Part shown: in pieces, positions 8,642-17,818 of the stretch
Layout: each line of letters opens with the position of its first letter
How positions within the stretch are numbered: position 1 is the stretch's first letter
NCBI RefSeq assembly: GCF_022760755.1
Contig: NZ_JAIVFP010000001.1
Coordinates: 327,501 to 391,500, forward strand
Direction of reading: 5' to 3'
Length of the DNA stretch: 64,000 nucleotides
Origin: Candidatus Rhodoblastus alkanivorans
Lineage (GTDB): Bacteria; Pseudomonadota; Alphaproteobacteria; Rhizobiales; Beijerinckiaceae
The notes under the pieces: model-generated
Seen by the model: only the letters and a program-made list of their open reading frames with translations
What the model was told of the DNA's origin: nothing
Database searches by the model: none
Position numbers and translations under genes: made by a program

Positions 8642-10624
8642 TCACGCCGGAACGGCGCTGTTCTCGACGACGCGGACGATGTCGGCCATAATGGCGTTCA
8701 GTTCGTAATCCTTGGGCGTATAAACAGCGGCTACGCCTTCGGACAACAGCAGTTTCTCATCTTCGGACGGGATGATGCCGCCGACGATGACCGGCACATC
8801 AGCTATTCCTAGCGCTTTCATTCGTTCCAGGACATCGCGGACGAGCGGCACATGCGAGCCAGAAAGGATTGAAAGCCCCACAACGTGCACGCCTTCCTCG
8901 AGAGCGGCGTTCACGATTTCCGCGGGTGTAAGGCGGATCCCCTCGTAAACCACTTCCATGCCGGCGTCACGAGCCCGAACCGCTATTTGTTCGGCGCCAT
9001 TGGAATGGCCGTCGAGGCCCGGCTTTCCCACCAGAAATTTGATGCGGCGCCCAAGCTTCTTTGAAACCCGCTCTACCTCCGCTCGAACCGGGTCGAGCGA
9101 ACCGCCGGACTGCCGCGCGCTACGTCCAACGCCCGTCGGCGCGCGGAATTCGCCAAAGACCTCGCGCAGGGTCTGGCCCCACTCGCCAGTGGTCACCCCC
9201 GCCTTGGCCGCCACGATCGACGGCTCCATGATATTTCGACCTTCCTGCGCGGCTGCCCGCAAAGCGGCGAGCGCATTGGCGACGGCGGCGCCGTCGCGTT
9301 GTTCGCGCCATGCCGTGAGGCGTTCGATTTGTTCGGCCTCGACACGATGCGGAACAACTAGGATCGCGCCGTCGCCCGTCGTGAGCGGCGATGGCTCCGT
9401 TTCGGTAAACCTGTTTACCCCAATGACGGTTTGGTCGCCCGCCTCGATCGCCTCCAACCGACGCGTATTCGATTCGACAAGCTTGGATTTGAGATATCCG
9501 GATTCGACCGCGGCGACCGCGCCGCCCATTGCGTCGATGGTGGCAAGCTCCGCGAGAGCTTCCCGTTTGAGTTCATCGACCTTCTTCGTCAATTCGACCG
9601 AACCGTCGAAAAGATCGCCATATTCCAGCAGATCGGTCTCGTAAGCCAGAATCTGTTGCAAGCGCAGCGACCATTGCTGGTCGAAGGGCCGAGGCAATCC
9701 CAGCGCCTCGTTCCAGGCGGGGAGCTGAACGGCCCTGGCGCGCGCCTTCTTCGACAACACGACCGCGAGCGTTTCGATGAGGATTCGATAGACGTTGTTT
9801 TCGGGCTGCTGTTCCGTCAGGCCCAAGGAATTGACCTGAACGCCATAGCGGAAACGGCGGAACTTTTCCTCCTTCACGCCATAGCGGTCGTGCGTGAGTT
9901 CGTCCCAGAGTTCCGTGAAGGCGCGAACCTTGGCGAGTTCCGTGACGAAACGCATGCCGGCGTTGAGAAAGAAGGAGATGCGTCCAACGACCTCGCCAAA
10001 ATCAGCGTCGGAAACCTCCCCCGAGCTTTTGACCATATCGAGAATGGCGACGGCTGTCGCGAGCGCATAAGAAAGTTCCTGCACCGGCGTCGCGCCGGCT
10101 TCCTGCAAATGATAGGAGCAGACATTCATCGGATTCCACTTGGGAACCTCTTTCGTCGTGAACAGAATGACATCCTTCGTCAAACGCAGCGACGGGCCGG
10201 GCGGAAAGACATAAGTTCCACGGGACAGATATTCCTTGATGATGTCGTTTTGCGTCGTGCCCTGCAGCATAGTGCGGGGAGCGCCTTGCGCGTCAGCTGC
10301 GGCGATATAGAGCGACAGGAGCCAGGGAGCCGTCGCGTTGATCGTCATCGAAGTGTTCATTTGCGCGATCGGAATCCCTTCGAACAAATTGTTCATATCG
10401 CCGAGATGGGAGACCGGGACGCCGACCTTGCCGACTTCGCCGCGGGACAAGGGATGATCGGAATCATAGCCCGTCTGCGTCGGCAGGTCGAAAGCGATGG
10501 ACAAGCCAGTCTGGCCTTTCGCCAAATTACTCCGATAAAGCTTGTTCGACTCGACCGCCGTCGAATGACCCGCATAGGTTCGGAAAATCCAGGGCTTGTC
10601 GCGACCAGGAGCTGTCGTCGTCAT
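8642..10624 (-). CDS. ecm: Ethylmalonyl-CoA mutase (MeaA-type, B12-dependent)
   Basis: Converts (2R)-ethylmalonyl-CoA to methylsuccinyl-CoA in the ethylmalonyl-CoA pathway, using adenosylcobalamin. The catalytic half starts DKPWIFRTYAGHSTAVESN and GQTGLSIAFDLPTQTGYDSDH, characteristic of the MeaA branch rather than of methylmalonyl-CoA mutase. The C-terminal cobalamin domain (from about residue 530) has the DxHxxG base-off motif LDGHSNGAEQIA and downstream SILSGSH and GGIIPSED. 660 residues is the single-polypeptide size for this enzyme. ATG 10624 has AGAGG upstream. Transcribed divergently from ccr, which makes its substrate precursor. Substrate choice within the mutase family is inferred from sequence type and neighbour. 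Confidence 0.94.
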   Translation of the reverse strand: MTTTAPGRDKPWIFRTYAGHSTAVESNKLYRSNLAKGQTGLSIAFDLPTQTGYDSDHPLSRGEVGKVGVPVSHLGDMNNLFEGIPIAQMNTSMTINATAPWLLSLYIAAADAQGAPRTMLQGTTQNDIIKEYLSRGTYVFPPGPSLRLTKDVILFTTKEVPKWNPMNVCSYHLQEAGATPVQELSYALATAVAILDMVKSSGEVSDADFGEVVGRISFFLNAGMRFVTELAKVRAFTELWDELTHDRYGVKEEKFRRFRYGVQVNSLGLTEQQPENNVYRILIETLAVVLSKKARARAVQLPAWNEALGLPRPFDQQWSLRLQQILAYETDLLEYGDLFDGSVELTKKVDELKREALAELATIDAMGGAVAAVESGYLKSKLVESNTRRLEAIEAGDQTVIGVNRFTETEPSPLTTGDGAILVVPHRVEAEQIERLTAWREQRDGAAVANALAALRAAAQEGRNIMEPSIVAAKAGVTTGEWGQTLREVFGEFRAPTGVGRSARQSGGSLDPVRAEVERVSKKLGRRIKFLVGKPGLDGHSNGAEQIAVRARDAGMEVVYEGIRLTPAEIVNAALEEGVHVVGLSILSGSHVPLVRDVLERMKALGIADVPVIVGGIIPSEDEKLLLSEGVAAVYTPKDYELNAIMADIVRVVENSAVPA

Positions 10625-11050
10625 CAGAACCTCTCTTTCGAACGTGGCGCTTGCCGCCTATATCGTTCGGGTCAAAATTCAAATGAAAGATTTGCCTTAC
10701 TTTGGTGCGGAGCACAATCGGCTTGCGCCGGCAGGCCTCAAAGAAGCCATCGGCGGACGATTCAACCTAACAAGTTGATTATACAAATTTAATTTAACCG
10801 CCAGGCGCTGGGTGATCCTGAGAACAAAATAGGCGCCAACTTTAGCACAAGGCAAAAAATGGTGCGGGCGCTCGCCAAAGCAAGATATTGTGTATATTGG
10901 CGCGGGAAGATCCCACGTGGCCGAATGAATCTTTGGAAAGTGCGGATGGTCGGCGATTCCATTTGGGAGAACGAGGCGTTTGCTCGTCGGAAGCCCTTTG
11001 GAGTCGATCCTGCAACGATCTCAAGCGGTTATGAACGACAGGAGTCAGTA
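10625..11050. promoter_or_regulatory. Divergent promoter region between ecm and ccr
   Basis: 426 bases without a convincing gene, containing the promoters of both ethylmalonyl-CoA pathway genes. The centre (10770-10800) is markedly AT-rich. No operator could be assigned with confidence. Short open frames here are unremarkable, and the ccr frame happens to be open back to 10859, which should not be mistaken for a longer protein. Confidence 0.5.
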
Positions 11051-12349
11051 TTGAGCAATGAAACGCCGACGGCGGGCGGCGCGAATGCCGCGAACCAGCC
11101 GGTCCTCAAAGACCTCTATGCCATTGGAGAGATTCCTCCGCTCGGCCACGTGCCGAAAAACATGCACGCCTGGGTAATTCGCAAGGAACGGCACGGCCCC
11201 CCGGAATCCGCGATGCAGCTCGAAGTCGTGCCGACCTGGGAACTGGACAGCCATGACGTCCTCGTCCTCGTCATGGCCGCAGGCGTCAATTACAACGGCG
11301 TTTGGGCGGCCCTGGGCGAACCGATCTCCACGCTTGATGTGCATAAATTGCCGTACCATATCGCGGGCTCCGACGCTTCCGGCATCGTCTGGGCGGTCGG
11401 ATCGAAGGTGAAGCGTTGGAAGGTCGGCGACGAAGTCGTCGTGCACTGCAATCAAGACGACGGCGATGACGAGGAATGCAACGGCGGCGATCCGATGTTT
11501 TCATCTTCGCAGCGGATCTGGGGCTATGAAACCCCCGACGGTTCGTTCGCCCAATTCTGTCGCGTTCAGGACCGTCAATTGATGGTTCGCCCCAAACACC
11601 TCACTTGGGAAGAAAGCGCCTGCTACACTTTGACGCTGGCGACAGCTTATCGGATGCTTTTCGGTCACGAGCCCCATCGCCTCAAGCCGGGCGACAATGT
11701 CCTCGTATGGGGCGCATCCGGCGGCCTTGGCGTTTTCGGCGTGCAATTGATCGCCGCCGCAGGAGCCAACGCAATTGGCATCATTTCAGACGAGTCGAAA
11801 CGCGACTATGTCCTTTCGCTGGGAGCCAAAGGCGTCGTCAATCGCAAGGACTTCAAGTGTTGGGGACAATTGCCTAAGGTCAATTCCACCGAATACAACG
11901 ACTGGCTCAAGGAAGCCCGACGTTTCGGCAAAGCGATCTGGGATATAACCGGAAAGAAAGACGTCGATATCGTCTTCGAACATCCTGGAGAAGCGACGTT
12001 CCCGGTTTCGACGCTGGTCGTGAAACGCGGCGGAATGGTTGTTTTTTGCGCCGGCACGAGCGGTTTCAACCTGACGTTCGATGCGCGCTATGTCTGGATG
12101 CGCCAAAAGCGAATTCAGGGTTCGCACTTCGCCCATCTCAAACAAGCCGCCGCAGCCAATAATTTCGTCGTCGATCGTCGCGTCGATCCCTGCATGTCGG
12201 AGGTCTTTCCTTGGGAGCAGATTCCGTTGGCGCATACCAAGATGTGGAAAAACCAACATGCGCCTGGCAACATGGCCGTCCTGGTCAACTCCACGCAATC
12301 GGGCCTTCGGACGTTGGAGGATGTGATCGACGCGGGTAAATCGCGCTGA
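11051..12349 (+). CDS. ccr: Crotonyl-CoA carboxylase/reductase
   Basis: NADPH-dependent reductive carboxylation of crotonyl-CoA to ethylmalonyl-CoA, the defining step of the ethylmalonyl-CoA pathway for acetyl-CoA assimilation. The medium-chain dehydrogenase fold is clear: N-terminal KDLYAIGEIPPLGHVPKNMHAW, catalytic-domain stretch AAGVNYNGVWAALGEP, the long acidic insertion DDGDDEECNGGDPMFSS typical of Ccr, and the nucleotide-binding glycines in GASGGLGVFGVQL. Start TTG 11051 with GGAG at 11041-11044 gives 432 residues, the usual length; nothing upstream in the same frame is conserved. Divergent from ecm; followed by a terminator. Confidence 0.96.
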   Translation: MSNETPTAGGANAANQPVLKDLYAIGEIPPLGHVPKNMHAWVIRKERHGPPESAMQLEVVPTWELDSHDVLVLVMAAGVNYNGVWAALGEPISTLDVHKLPYHIAGSDASGIVWAVGSKVKRWKVGDEVVVHCNQDDGDDEECNGGDPMFSSSQRIWGYETPDGSFAQFCRVQDRQLMVRPKHLTWEESACYTLTLATAYRMLFGHEPHRLKPGDNVLVWGASGGLGVFGVQLIAAAGANAIGIISDESKRDYVLSLGAKGVVNRKDFKCWGQLPKVNSTEYNDWLKEARRFGKAIWDITGKKDVDIVFEHPGEATFPVSTLVVKRGGMVVFCAGTSGFNLTFDARYVWMRQKRIQGSHFAHLKQAAAANNFVVDRRVDPCMSEVFPWEQIPLAHTKMWKNQHAPGNMAVLVNSTQSGLRTLEDVIDAGKSR

Positions 12350-12365
12350 TCCGTCTGCTGATATG

Positions 12366-12388
12366 AGCGGGGCTTCGGCCCCGCTTTC
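12366..12388 (+). terminator. Terminator after ccr
   Basis: AGCGGGGC, a TTCG tetraloop and GCCCCGCT, followed by TTC. The T run is short, but the UUCG-type loop makes the hairpin very stable. Confidence 0.65.
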
Positions 12389-12467
12389 TCAAAATTCGTC
12401 GGTTCGCCAGACCCCTATTTCTCGGCGGCGCGAAAGTCACGTTTATTTCTGCGTCGCACATCGCTCC

Positions 12468-13699
12468 CAGGGCTGTTCAGTTCTCAATACAATCCTGGCA
12501 TGGCGAGGATGAGATTGAGGTCGAGCGCGGCGCGCCAGCGGGCATTTTTGATGTTGTCGCATCCGGCGGCCCTGAGCAGGTTGTAGGCGAAAGAACGCAG
12601 GCGGGCGGCGATATCCGGATTCTTGCGAATGCGTGAGGCGTCCTCGGCGAACGCGACATCGCGCACATAATGGCTGGAGTTTTCGATCGGCCAATGGCCG
12701 CGTATCCATTCATTCCACTGTTCGGGCGTCGGACCGTTGAGCGATGACACCCAAAAGACGACCTCACTCGTTTGCCGGCAAAGCCCGGTCGTGGGATCGC
12801 GTTTGCAGACGGTGCGCTCCAGCCGCAGGACGGTCTTGATCAGCTTTTCCCACGGCGTGTGGCGGAACCACGCCTTGGCCGGAAACACCGTAAGTTCCCG
12901 CGTTTCCCAGCGATTGCGGCCTGAGGACTTGCTCGTCGCGGAGCCGCTCGGCTTGCGCCCCATTGATCCAAGTTCGAGCCGGCGGCGCAATTTCGGCTGG
13001 TTGTCCTTGACTTGCGTGAGCAGATGATTGCCCGAAGCGATCACGCGCCCGAAGGCTTTTTTGACAATGCTCGGCGTCGAGGGTGAAGAGGCTGCCCTTC
13101 AGGCCGAGCGCCTCGATCAATTCCGGCGCCGCAGGTATTTCATTGCTCTTCTCCTCGACCATCAGATGTCCGAGCACGATTTGATCGGCTTGGCGCAACG
13201 CCGACAGCATGTGCGCGGCCTTACGGTCGCAGAAGGCGTCGAAACTGCCGCGCAGGGTCTTGCCGTCAACGGCGATCGCCGTCGGACCCTCGGGCGATGG
13301 CGGCGCCTCGATCAAGGCGGCATGGCGGCGAAACGCCTCCTCCAGAGCCGTTGGATCGATCCCTTGCAAAATCAGCCGCAGGCCTGAATAGGATGGCGTA
13401 TAACGCAGGCTCAGGTTGAAGGCTTCGTTCAGGCGCCGTCGGTGAGCGCGAATGAATTCATGCAGCTGCCGATAGGAATTGGCGCCAGCGGCCATGCCCA
13501 GGATGGCGTAGAGCAGCACCGTCGCCAGTTCAAACCGCTGTCCTTCCCGTCGCCGATGATCCGGGACCGAGCGCAAAATCTCCAATAGCGACACCGCCAT
13601 CCGACAACCTCCGATTCGGGTTGTCGCTGATAGATTCACACATTTTCGCTCCTGGGAATCCCGGAACGCCTTTAAAGTCTAAAGAACTGAACAGCTCTG
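12468..13699 (-). mobile_element. ISAs1-family insertion sequence, 1232 bp
   Basis: The ends are imperfect inverted repeats: the 17 bases 12468-12484 (CAGGGCTGTTCAGTTCT) pair with 13683-13699 with one mismatch. The flanks carry a 9-base target duplication with one mismatch, CATCGCTCC (12459-12467) and CAGCGCTCC (13700-13708). One transposase gene on the minus strand fills the element, its stop lying at the left repeat. It sits between ccr and ftsK and interrupts no visible gene. The transposase frame is broken, so this copy probably cannot move by itself. Confidence 0.9.
12484..13600 (-). pseudogene. ISAs1-family transposase, frameshifted
   Basis: The N-terminal part (start MAVSLLEILRSVPDHRRREG at 13600) carries the first catalytic Asp in AIAVDGKTLRGS and runs to FTLDAEHCQK. 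The rest continues in another frame as AFGRVIASGNHLLTQVKDNQP and on to the WPIENSSHYVRDV (Glu-containing) and AMPGLY end. The break is at a run of six A on the coding strand (13057-13062); the family normally reads DAxHCQKK here, so two A appear to be missing, or one extra base present. A -1 slip would meet a stop at once, so programmed frameshifting of the ordinary kind does not rescue it. Confidence 0.85.
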
Positions 13700-13789
13700 C
13701 AGCGCTCCACTCAAGCGCCAGACTTAAAATACTTCAGCATAAACGCATTATATAAGCTTAAATAAAATATTAACCTCCCCATCGTAAAG

Positions 13790-13804
13790 TTAATTAAACG
13801 TTAA
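13790..13804 (+). promoter_or_regulatory. CtrA-type binding box upstream of ftsK
   Basis: TTAA-N7-TTAA, the full consensus for the alphaproteobacterial cell-cycle regulator CtrA, 57 bases before the ftsK ATG. A second pair of TTAA at 13758-13773 has an 8-base gap and does not fit the consensus exactly. The region 13720-13830 is AT-rich and promoter-like. Confidence 0.55.
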
Positions 13805-13860
13805 CCGATAGCTTTTAGACTTCCGGCAGCCTTTCAGTACGAACAGCCCGGGCTTTGATC

Positions 13861-16341
13861 ATGCGCGCGACCACATTCGGCTTCGGCGAGATATTGCCGG
13901 AATCGGCGCGGGAATTCGCTCTCCGTCGCCTACAGGAATTTGTCGGTCTCGCTGTCATGGCGCTGACCGTCGCCCTCGGCGTCGCCTTGGCGACGTGGTC
14001 CATTTCCGACCCAAGCTTGAACCATGCGACGAACGCCGCGGTGCATAATCTTCTTGGCGCGAAAGGCGCCATCGTCGCAGATCTTGTCATGCAAATGCTC
14101 GGCGTCAGCGCGATTGTCCTTCTCGCCCCTTTGGGAATGTTCGGCTGGAGAGTTTTTTCGCATCGCGGCGTTGGCGGCATCGCGCGTTTCCTTGTTTACT
14201 GGTTTGTCGGAGTCTTCAGCGCCGCCGCTGTCGCTTCCCTTCTCCCAATGACCGATCGCTGGCCCCTGCCGACAGGCCTTGGCGGCGTCATCGGCGACGC
14301 CCTCGTTGTGTTGCCAAAGCGCTATTTCTCCCCCTTTGGCCTTGCGCTCTCAGGCGTGACTTACCTTGCGATCGCCATCCTGTCTTTGGCGGCCTCACTC
14401 GGGCCAGGCGCGCCGGATCAAGAAAATGACGAAAAGATCGACGCCACGGATTCCGGCGCCCAGCGCGACTCCTCGAAAGCCCCGCCGAACGTCCATTCCA
14501 CGATTGCTCGCGATTCGACGCCTTTCCCGAAGTTTTTTTCAACTTTGTCGCTTCTGCAGAGCATTTTTCGTTTGCCCCATAGAGGCGCGAAGCCGAACCA
14601 CGAGATAGCAGGCCGACAATTCAATGAATTGCGATCGACCTTCGAATATCCTCCCAAAACGATTGCCGAGGCTCACACGGGCGCGACTGGCGAAGGATCA
14701 TCGTATACCGTTGAAAATCAAGGCAAACGGTTTGAACCCGTTGGACACGGAAAGAAACGGCTCCAGATTGGCCCGTCCGACTCTTCAGCGATTGGGGGCA
14801 GCGTCGCACTGACGTCATATGCCCCGCCATCAACCAACCTTCTCGCCCCAGGCAAAAAGCTCACCGGAGCGGTGACGCAGGATTCTCTTGAGCAGAACGC
14901 CCGTCTTCTTGAAGGCGTTTTGGAGGATTTCAGCGTCAAGGGTGACATAGTTAGCGTCTATCCCGGGCCTGTTGTGACGCTTTACGAGTTCGAGCCGGCG
15001 CCGGGGATCAAGTCGTCGCGGGTGATCGGGCTTTCGGACGATATCGCGCGCTCGATGTCGGCGGTTTCCGCCCGCGTCGCCGTGGTGCCGGGGCGCAACG
15101 CCATCGGCATCGAATTGCCCAATCCCCGCCGCGAGACCGTCTATCTGCGCGAACTGCTCGCCTCGCCCGATTTCGTCGAGACCCGCCACAAGCTCGCCAT
15201 CGCCTTGGGAAAAACCATCGGCGGCGAGCCGGTCATCGTCGATCTCGCCAAAATGCCCCATCTGCTCGTCGCCGGCACCACCGGCTCCGGCAAGTCGGTC
15301 GCCATCAACACCATGATCCTGTCGCTGCTCTACAAGCACAAGCCGCAGGAATGCCGCCTCATCATGGTCGATCCCAAAATGCTGGAATTGTCCGTCTATG
15401 ACGGCATCCCGCACCTCCTCACCCCCGTCGTCACCGATCCCAAAAAGGCGGTCGTCGCCCTCAAATGGGCGGTGCGCGAGATGGAGGACCGCTACAAGAA
15501 AATGTCCAAGCTCGGCGTGCGCAACATCGACGGCTTCAACGCCCGCGTCGCCGAGGCCCGCGAAAAGGGCGAGATCATCTCGCGCACGGTGCAGACCGGC
15601 TTCGATCGCGAGACCGGCGAGGCGGTCTATGAAGAGGAGCAGATGGACCTCGCCGTCCTGCCCTATATCGTCGTCATCGTCGATGAAATGGCCGATCTCA
15701 TGATGGTCGCCGGCAAGGAGATCGAAGGCGCGATCCAGCGCCTGGCGCAAATGGCGCGCGCCGCCGGCATTCATCTCATCATGGCGACCCAGCGCCCTTC
15801 GGTCGATGTCATCACCGGCACGATCAAGGCCAATTTCCCGACCCGCATCTCATTCCAGGTGACGTCGAAAATCGACAGCCGGACGATCCTGGGCGAGATG
15901 GGCGCGGAGCAGCTCCTGGGCCAGGGCGACATGCTTTACATGCAGGGCGGAGGGCGGATTTCCCGCGTGCACGGGCCTTTCGTGTCGGATGTCGAGGTCG
16001 AGAAGGTGGTGGCCCATCTGAAGATGCAGGGCCAGCCGGAATATCTCGACGCGGTGACGGTGGAGGACGAGGGCGAGGACGACGAGGCTGACGCCACAAC
16101 CTATGCCGGCGACGACGAGGGCAGCGACCTCTTCGACCGCGCGGTGGCGATCGTGCTGCGCGACAAGAAATGCTCGACCTCTTATGTCCAGCGCCGGCTT
16201 TCGATCGGCTACAACAAGGCGGCGTCGCTGGTCGAACGCATGGAAAAGGAAGGGGTGGTAGGCCCCGCCAACCACGCCGGCAAACGCCAGATTCTCATCG
16301 GCGGCGGCATAGATCGCGGCGCGTTCGAGGTCGGCGAATAA
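13861..16341 (+). CDS. ftsK: DNA translocase FtsK
   Basis: Septal DNA pump that clears the terminus and activates XerCD dimer resolution during division. The N-terminal part (about residues 25-185) has four to five hydrophobic helices, then a linker (about 185-330) with no conserved features, then the RecA-like motor with Walker A AGTTGSGKSVAINTM and Walker B VVIVDEMADLMM. The C-terminal gamma winged helix (DRAVAIVLRDKKCSTSYVQR) reads KOPS sites. 826 residues is normal for alphaproteobacteria. ATG 13861 is chosen; TTG 13855 is also possible. Codon use changes sharply near base 14985: the membrane and linker part resembles the neighbouring lower-GC genes, the motor part is very GC-rich. Confidence 0.96.
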   Translation: MRATTFGFGEILPESAREFALRRLQEFVGLAVMALTVALGVALATWSISDPSLNHATNAAVHNLLGAKGAIVADLVMQMLGVSAIVLLAPLGMFGWRVFSHRGVGGIARFLVYWFVGVFSAAAVASLLPMTDRWPLPTGLGGVIGDALVVLPKRYFSPFGLALSGVTYLAIAILSLAASLGPGAPDQENDEKIDATDSGAQRDSSKAPPNVHSTIARDSTPFPKFFSTLSLLQSIFRLPHRGAKPNHEIAGRQFNELRSTFEYPPKTIAEAHTGATGEGSSYTVENQGKRFEPVGHGKKRLQIGPSDSSAIGGSVALTSYAPPSTNLLAPGKKLTGAVTQDSLEQNARLLEGVLEDFSVKGDIVSVYPGPVVTLYEFEPAPGIKSSRVIGLSDDIARSMSAVSARVAVVPGRNAIGIELPNPRRETVYLRELLASPDFVETRHKLAIALGKTIGGEPVIVDLAKMPHLLVAGTTGSGKSVAINTMILSLLYKHKPQECRLIMVDPKMLELSVYDGIPHLLTPVVTDPKKAVVALKWAVREMEDRYKKMSKLGVRNIDGFNARVAEAREKGEIISRTVQTGFDRETGEAVYEEEQMDLAVLPYIVVIVDEMADLMMVAGKEIEGAIQRLAQMARAAGIHLIMATQRPSVDVITGTIKANFPTRISFQVTSKIDSRTILGEMGAEQLLGQGDMLYMQGGGRISRVHGPFVSDVEVEKVVAHLKMQGQPEYLDAVTVEDEGEDDEADATTYAGDDEGSDLFDRAVAIVLRDKKCSTSYVQRRLSIGYNKAASLVERMEKEGVVGPANHAGKRQILIGGGIDRGAFEVGE

Positions 16342-16474
16342 CCTCCGCAATAGCGCCACATGTTCGATTTAATCCGGCGCAATCGCTTCGTAGCGGCCAA
16401 TTTGGCGCTACGCGCCCGCGCTCCTGGGAGACGAAATGTTAAGCCGAATTACGCCCCGTAGGGGAACAAATTTG

Positions 16475-17161
16475 ATGCAGGGCTTCAGGACAGCCCTTAT
16501 CGGCGCGACGATTTTCGTGACGACCAATTGCGCCTTGGCGCAAAAACATCCGGCATTGACGAGCAGAGCTACAAAAGCCGCGCCCCAACCGGTCGCTGAG
16601 CAAAGCGTTCCGCTCGATCCGCAACTCGCGATTCAAATGGCGAACGACTATTTCAACGCAGCGCATGTCATGACAGCCGACTTCGTTCAGGTCGGCGCCG
16701 ACGGACGACGCTCAGAAGGTAAGCTTTACGTCTTAAAACCTGGACGGCTGCGTTTTGAATATGCCTTGCCCGCGACAATGGAGATTATCGCAGATGGCGT
16801 TTCCGTCGCGATTCGCGATCGCAAGCTTCAGACGCAGCAACTTTATTTTATCAGTCAAACGCCATTGAAATTCTTGCTCAAGGACAAATTACACCTGTCA
16901 AAAGACGTAAAGGTTACAGGCGTAACGTCCAACGACAAATCCACGATTATCACCATCGAGGATGATTCCACCTTTGGTGGAACGTCTATCATTAAATTGA
17001 ATTTCGATCGAAGAAATTTCACCTTGCAGCAATGGGAAGTCACCGACCCACAGGGTTACGAAACGCTTGTCACGCTTCATAATGTCGACCTCAAGACCAC
17101 TCCGGACCCAAAGCTCTTCCGAATTCCGCCGACGAACTTCTGGCCGTCTCGAAATAATTGA
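16475..17161 (+). CDS. lolA: Outer-membrane lipoprotein carrier protein LolA-like
   Basis: Periplasmic chaperone family that accepts lipoproteins from LolCDE and delivers them to the outer membrane. A Sec signal peptide (FRTALIGATIFVTTNCALA, cleavage after ALA near residue 22) is followed by the LolA fold: TADFVQVGADGRRSEGKLYV, LKPGRLRFEYALP, and FGGTSIIKLNFDRRNFTLQQWEVTDPQG. 228 residues. ATG 16475 is preferred because the signal peptide starts there; the open frame reaches back to 16436. Order ftsK-lolA-xth is common in Rhizobiales. Whether it is the essential LolA or a paralogue cannot be told from sequence. Confidence 0.88.
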   Translation: MQGFRTALIGATIFVTTNCALAQKHPALTSRATKAAPQPVAEQSVPLDPQLAIQMANDYFNAAHVMTADFVQVGADGRRSEGKLYVLKPGRLRFEYALPATMEIIADGVSVAIRDRKLQTQQLYFISQTPLKFLLKDKLHLSKDVKVTGVTSNDKSTIITIEDDSTFGGTSIIKLNFDRRNFTLQQWEVTDPQGYETLVTLHNVDLKTTPDPKLFRIPPTNFWPSRNN

Positions 17162-17261
17162 TCGGCATCGTTGTAAATTTCTTCCGCCCGCTTGATCATG
17201 GCGCCCGTTTCGGTTTAGTCCCGCGCAACAGACCGCCGTCGTCCCGTCCAGAGCCATCGCC

Positions 17262-17806
17262 TTGAAATTGAAGATCACGACCTGGAATATCAATTCCGTC
17301 CGGCTCCGCTTCTCGCAGGTCGCCCATTTCCTGACGACACACAGTCCCGATGTGCTTTGTCTTCAAGAAACAAAATGCCGCGACAGCGAATTTCCCAGTT
17401 CTGAGTTTCGTAAGATTGGTTATGAACATCAAGCGATCAACGGACAGAAGGGATACCATGGCGTCGCAATAATTTCTCGCCTGCCACTTAGCGCCATTGA
17501 ACGAAAAAATTTTTGCGCGGTTGGCGACGCACGGCATATTTCCGCTTCCATAATTGTTGCCAGCAAGCCGGTCCGGATAGATAACTTCTATGTGCCAGCT
17601 GGCGGCGACGAGGCAGATCCCGAGAAAAATCCTAAATTTGCCCACAAACTGGCCTTCCTTGAAGAAATAGACCAGTTGCTGTGTGAGGATCCATTTACCA
17701 AAAACATGGCGCTCATCGTAGGAGATTTAAATATAGCTCCATTCGAGAATGACGTTTGGAATCATCGCGCGTTGCTGCAAGTTGTCAGCCACACTCCAGT
17801 TGAAAC
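17262..17806 (+). pseudogene. xth: Exonuclease III, 5' part (interrupted by an IS)
   Basis: Codes for the first 181 residues of an exodeoxyribonuclease III / AP endonuclease: ITTWNINSVRLR (catalytic Asn), LCLQETK (Mg-binding Glu), GYHGVAIISR, FYVPAGGDE and LIVGDLNIAP, ending VSHTPVET. Start TTG 17262 (or 17268). At 17807 an insertion sequence begins; the frame then runs a few codons into it and stops at 17820-17822. Removing the element and one copy of the 5-base duplication restores a frame of exactly 269 codons (268 residues), the normal size, so the inactivation looks recent and clean. Base-excision repair of abasic sites would depend on another enzyme while the IS is present. Confidence 0.93.
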
Positions 17807-17818
17807 TGTTGTAGCCCC

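Noticed and set aside
9431-10792. Open frame of 453 codons opposite ecm
   Set aside because: Antisense of the mutase gene with no recognisable domain.
13057-13062. A6 tract in the ISAs1 transposase as a programmed -1 frameshift site
   Set aside because: A -1 slip leads to a TGA within a few codons; only +1 or -2 would join the frames, so a mutation is simpler.
13758-13773. Second CtrA box upstream of ftsK
   Set aside because: The two TTAA are eight bases apart instead of seven.
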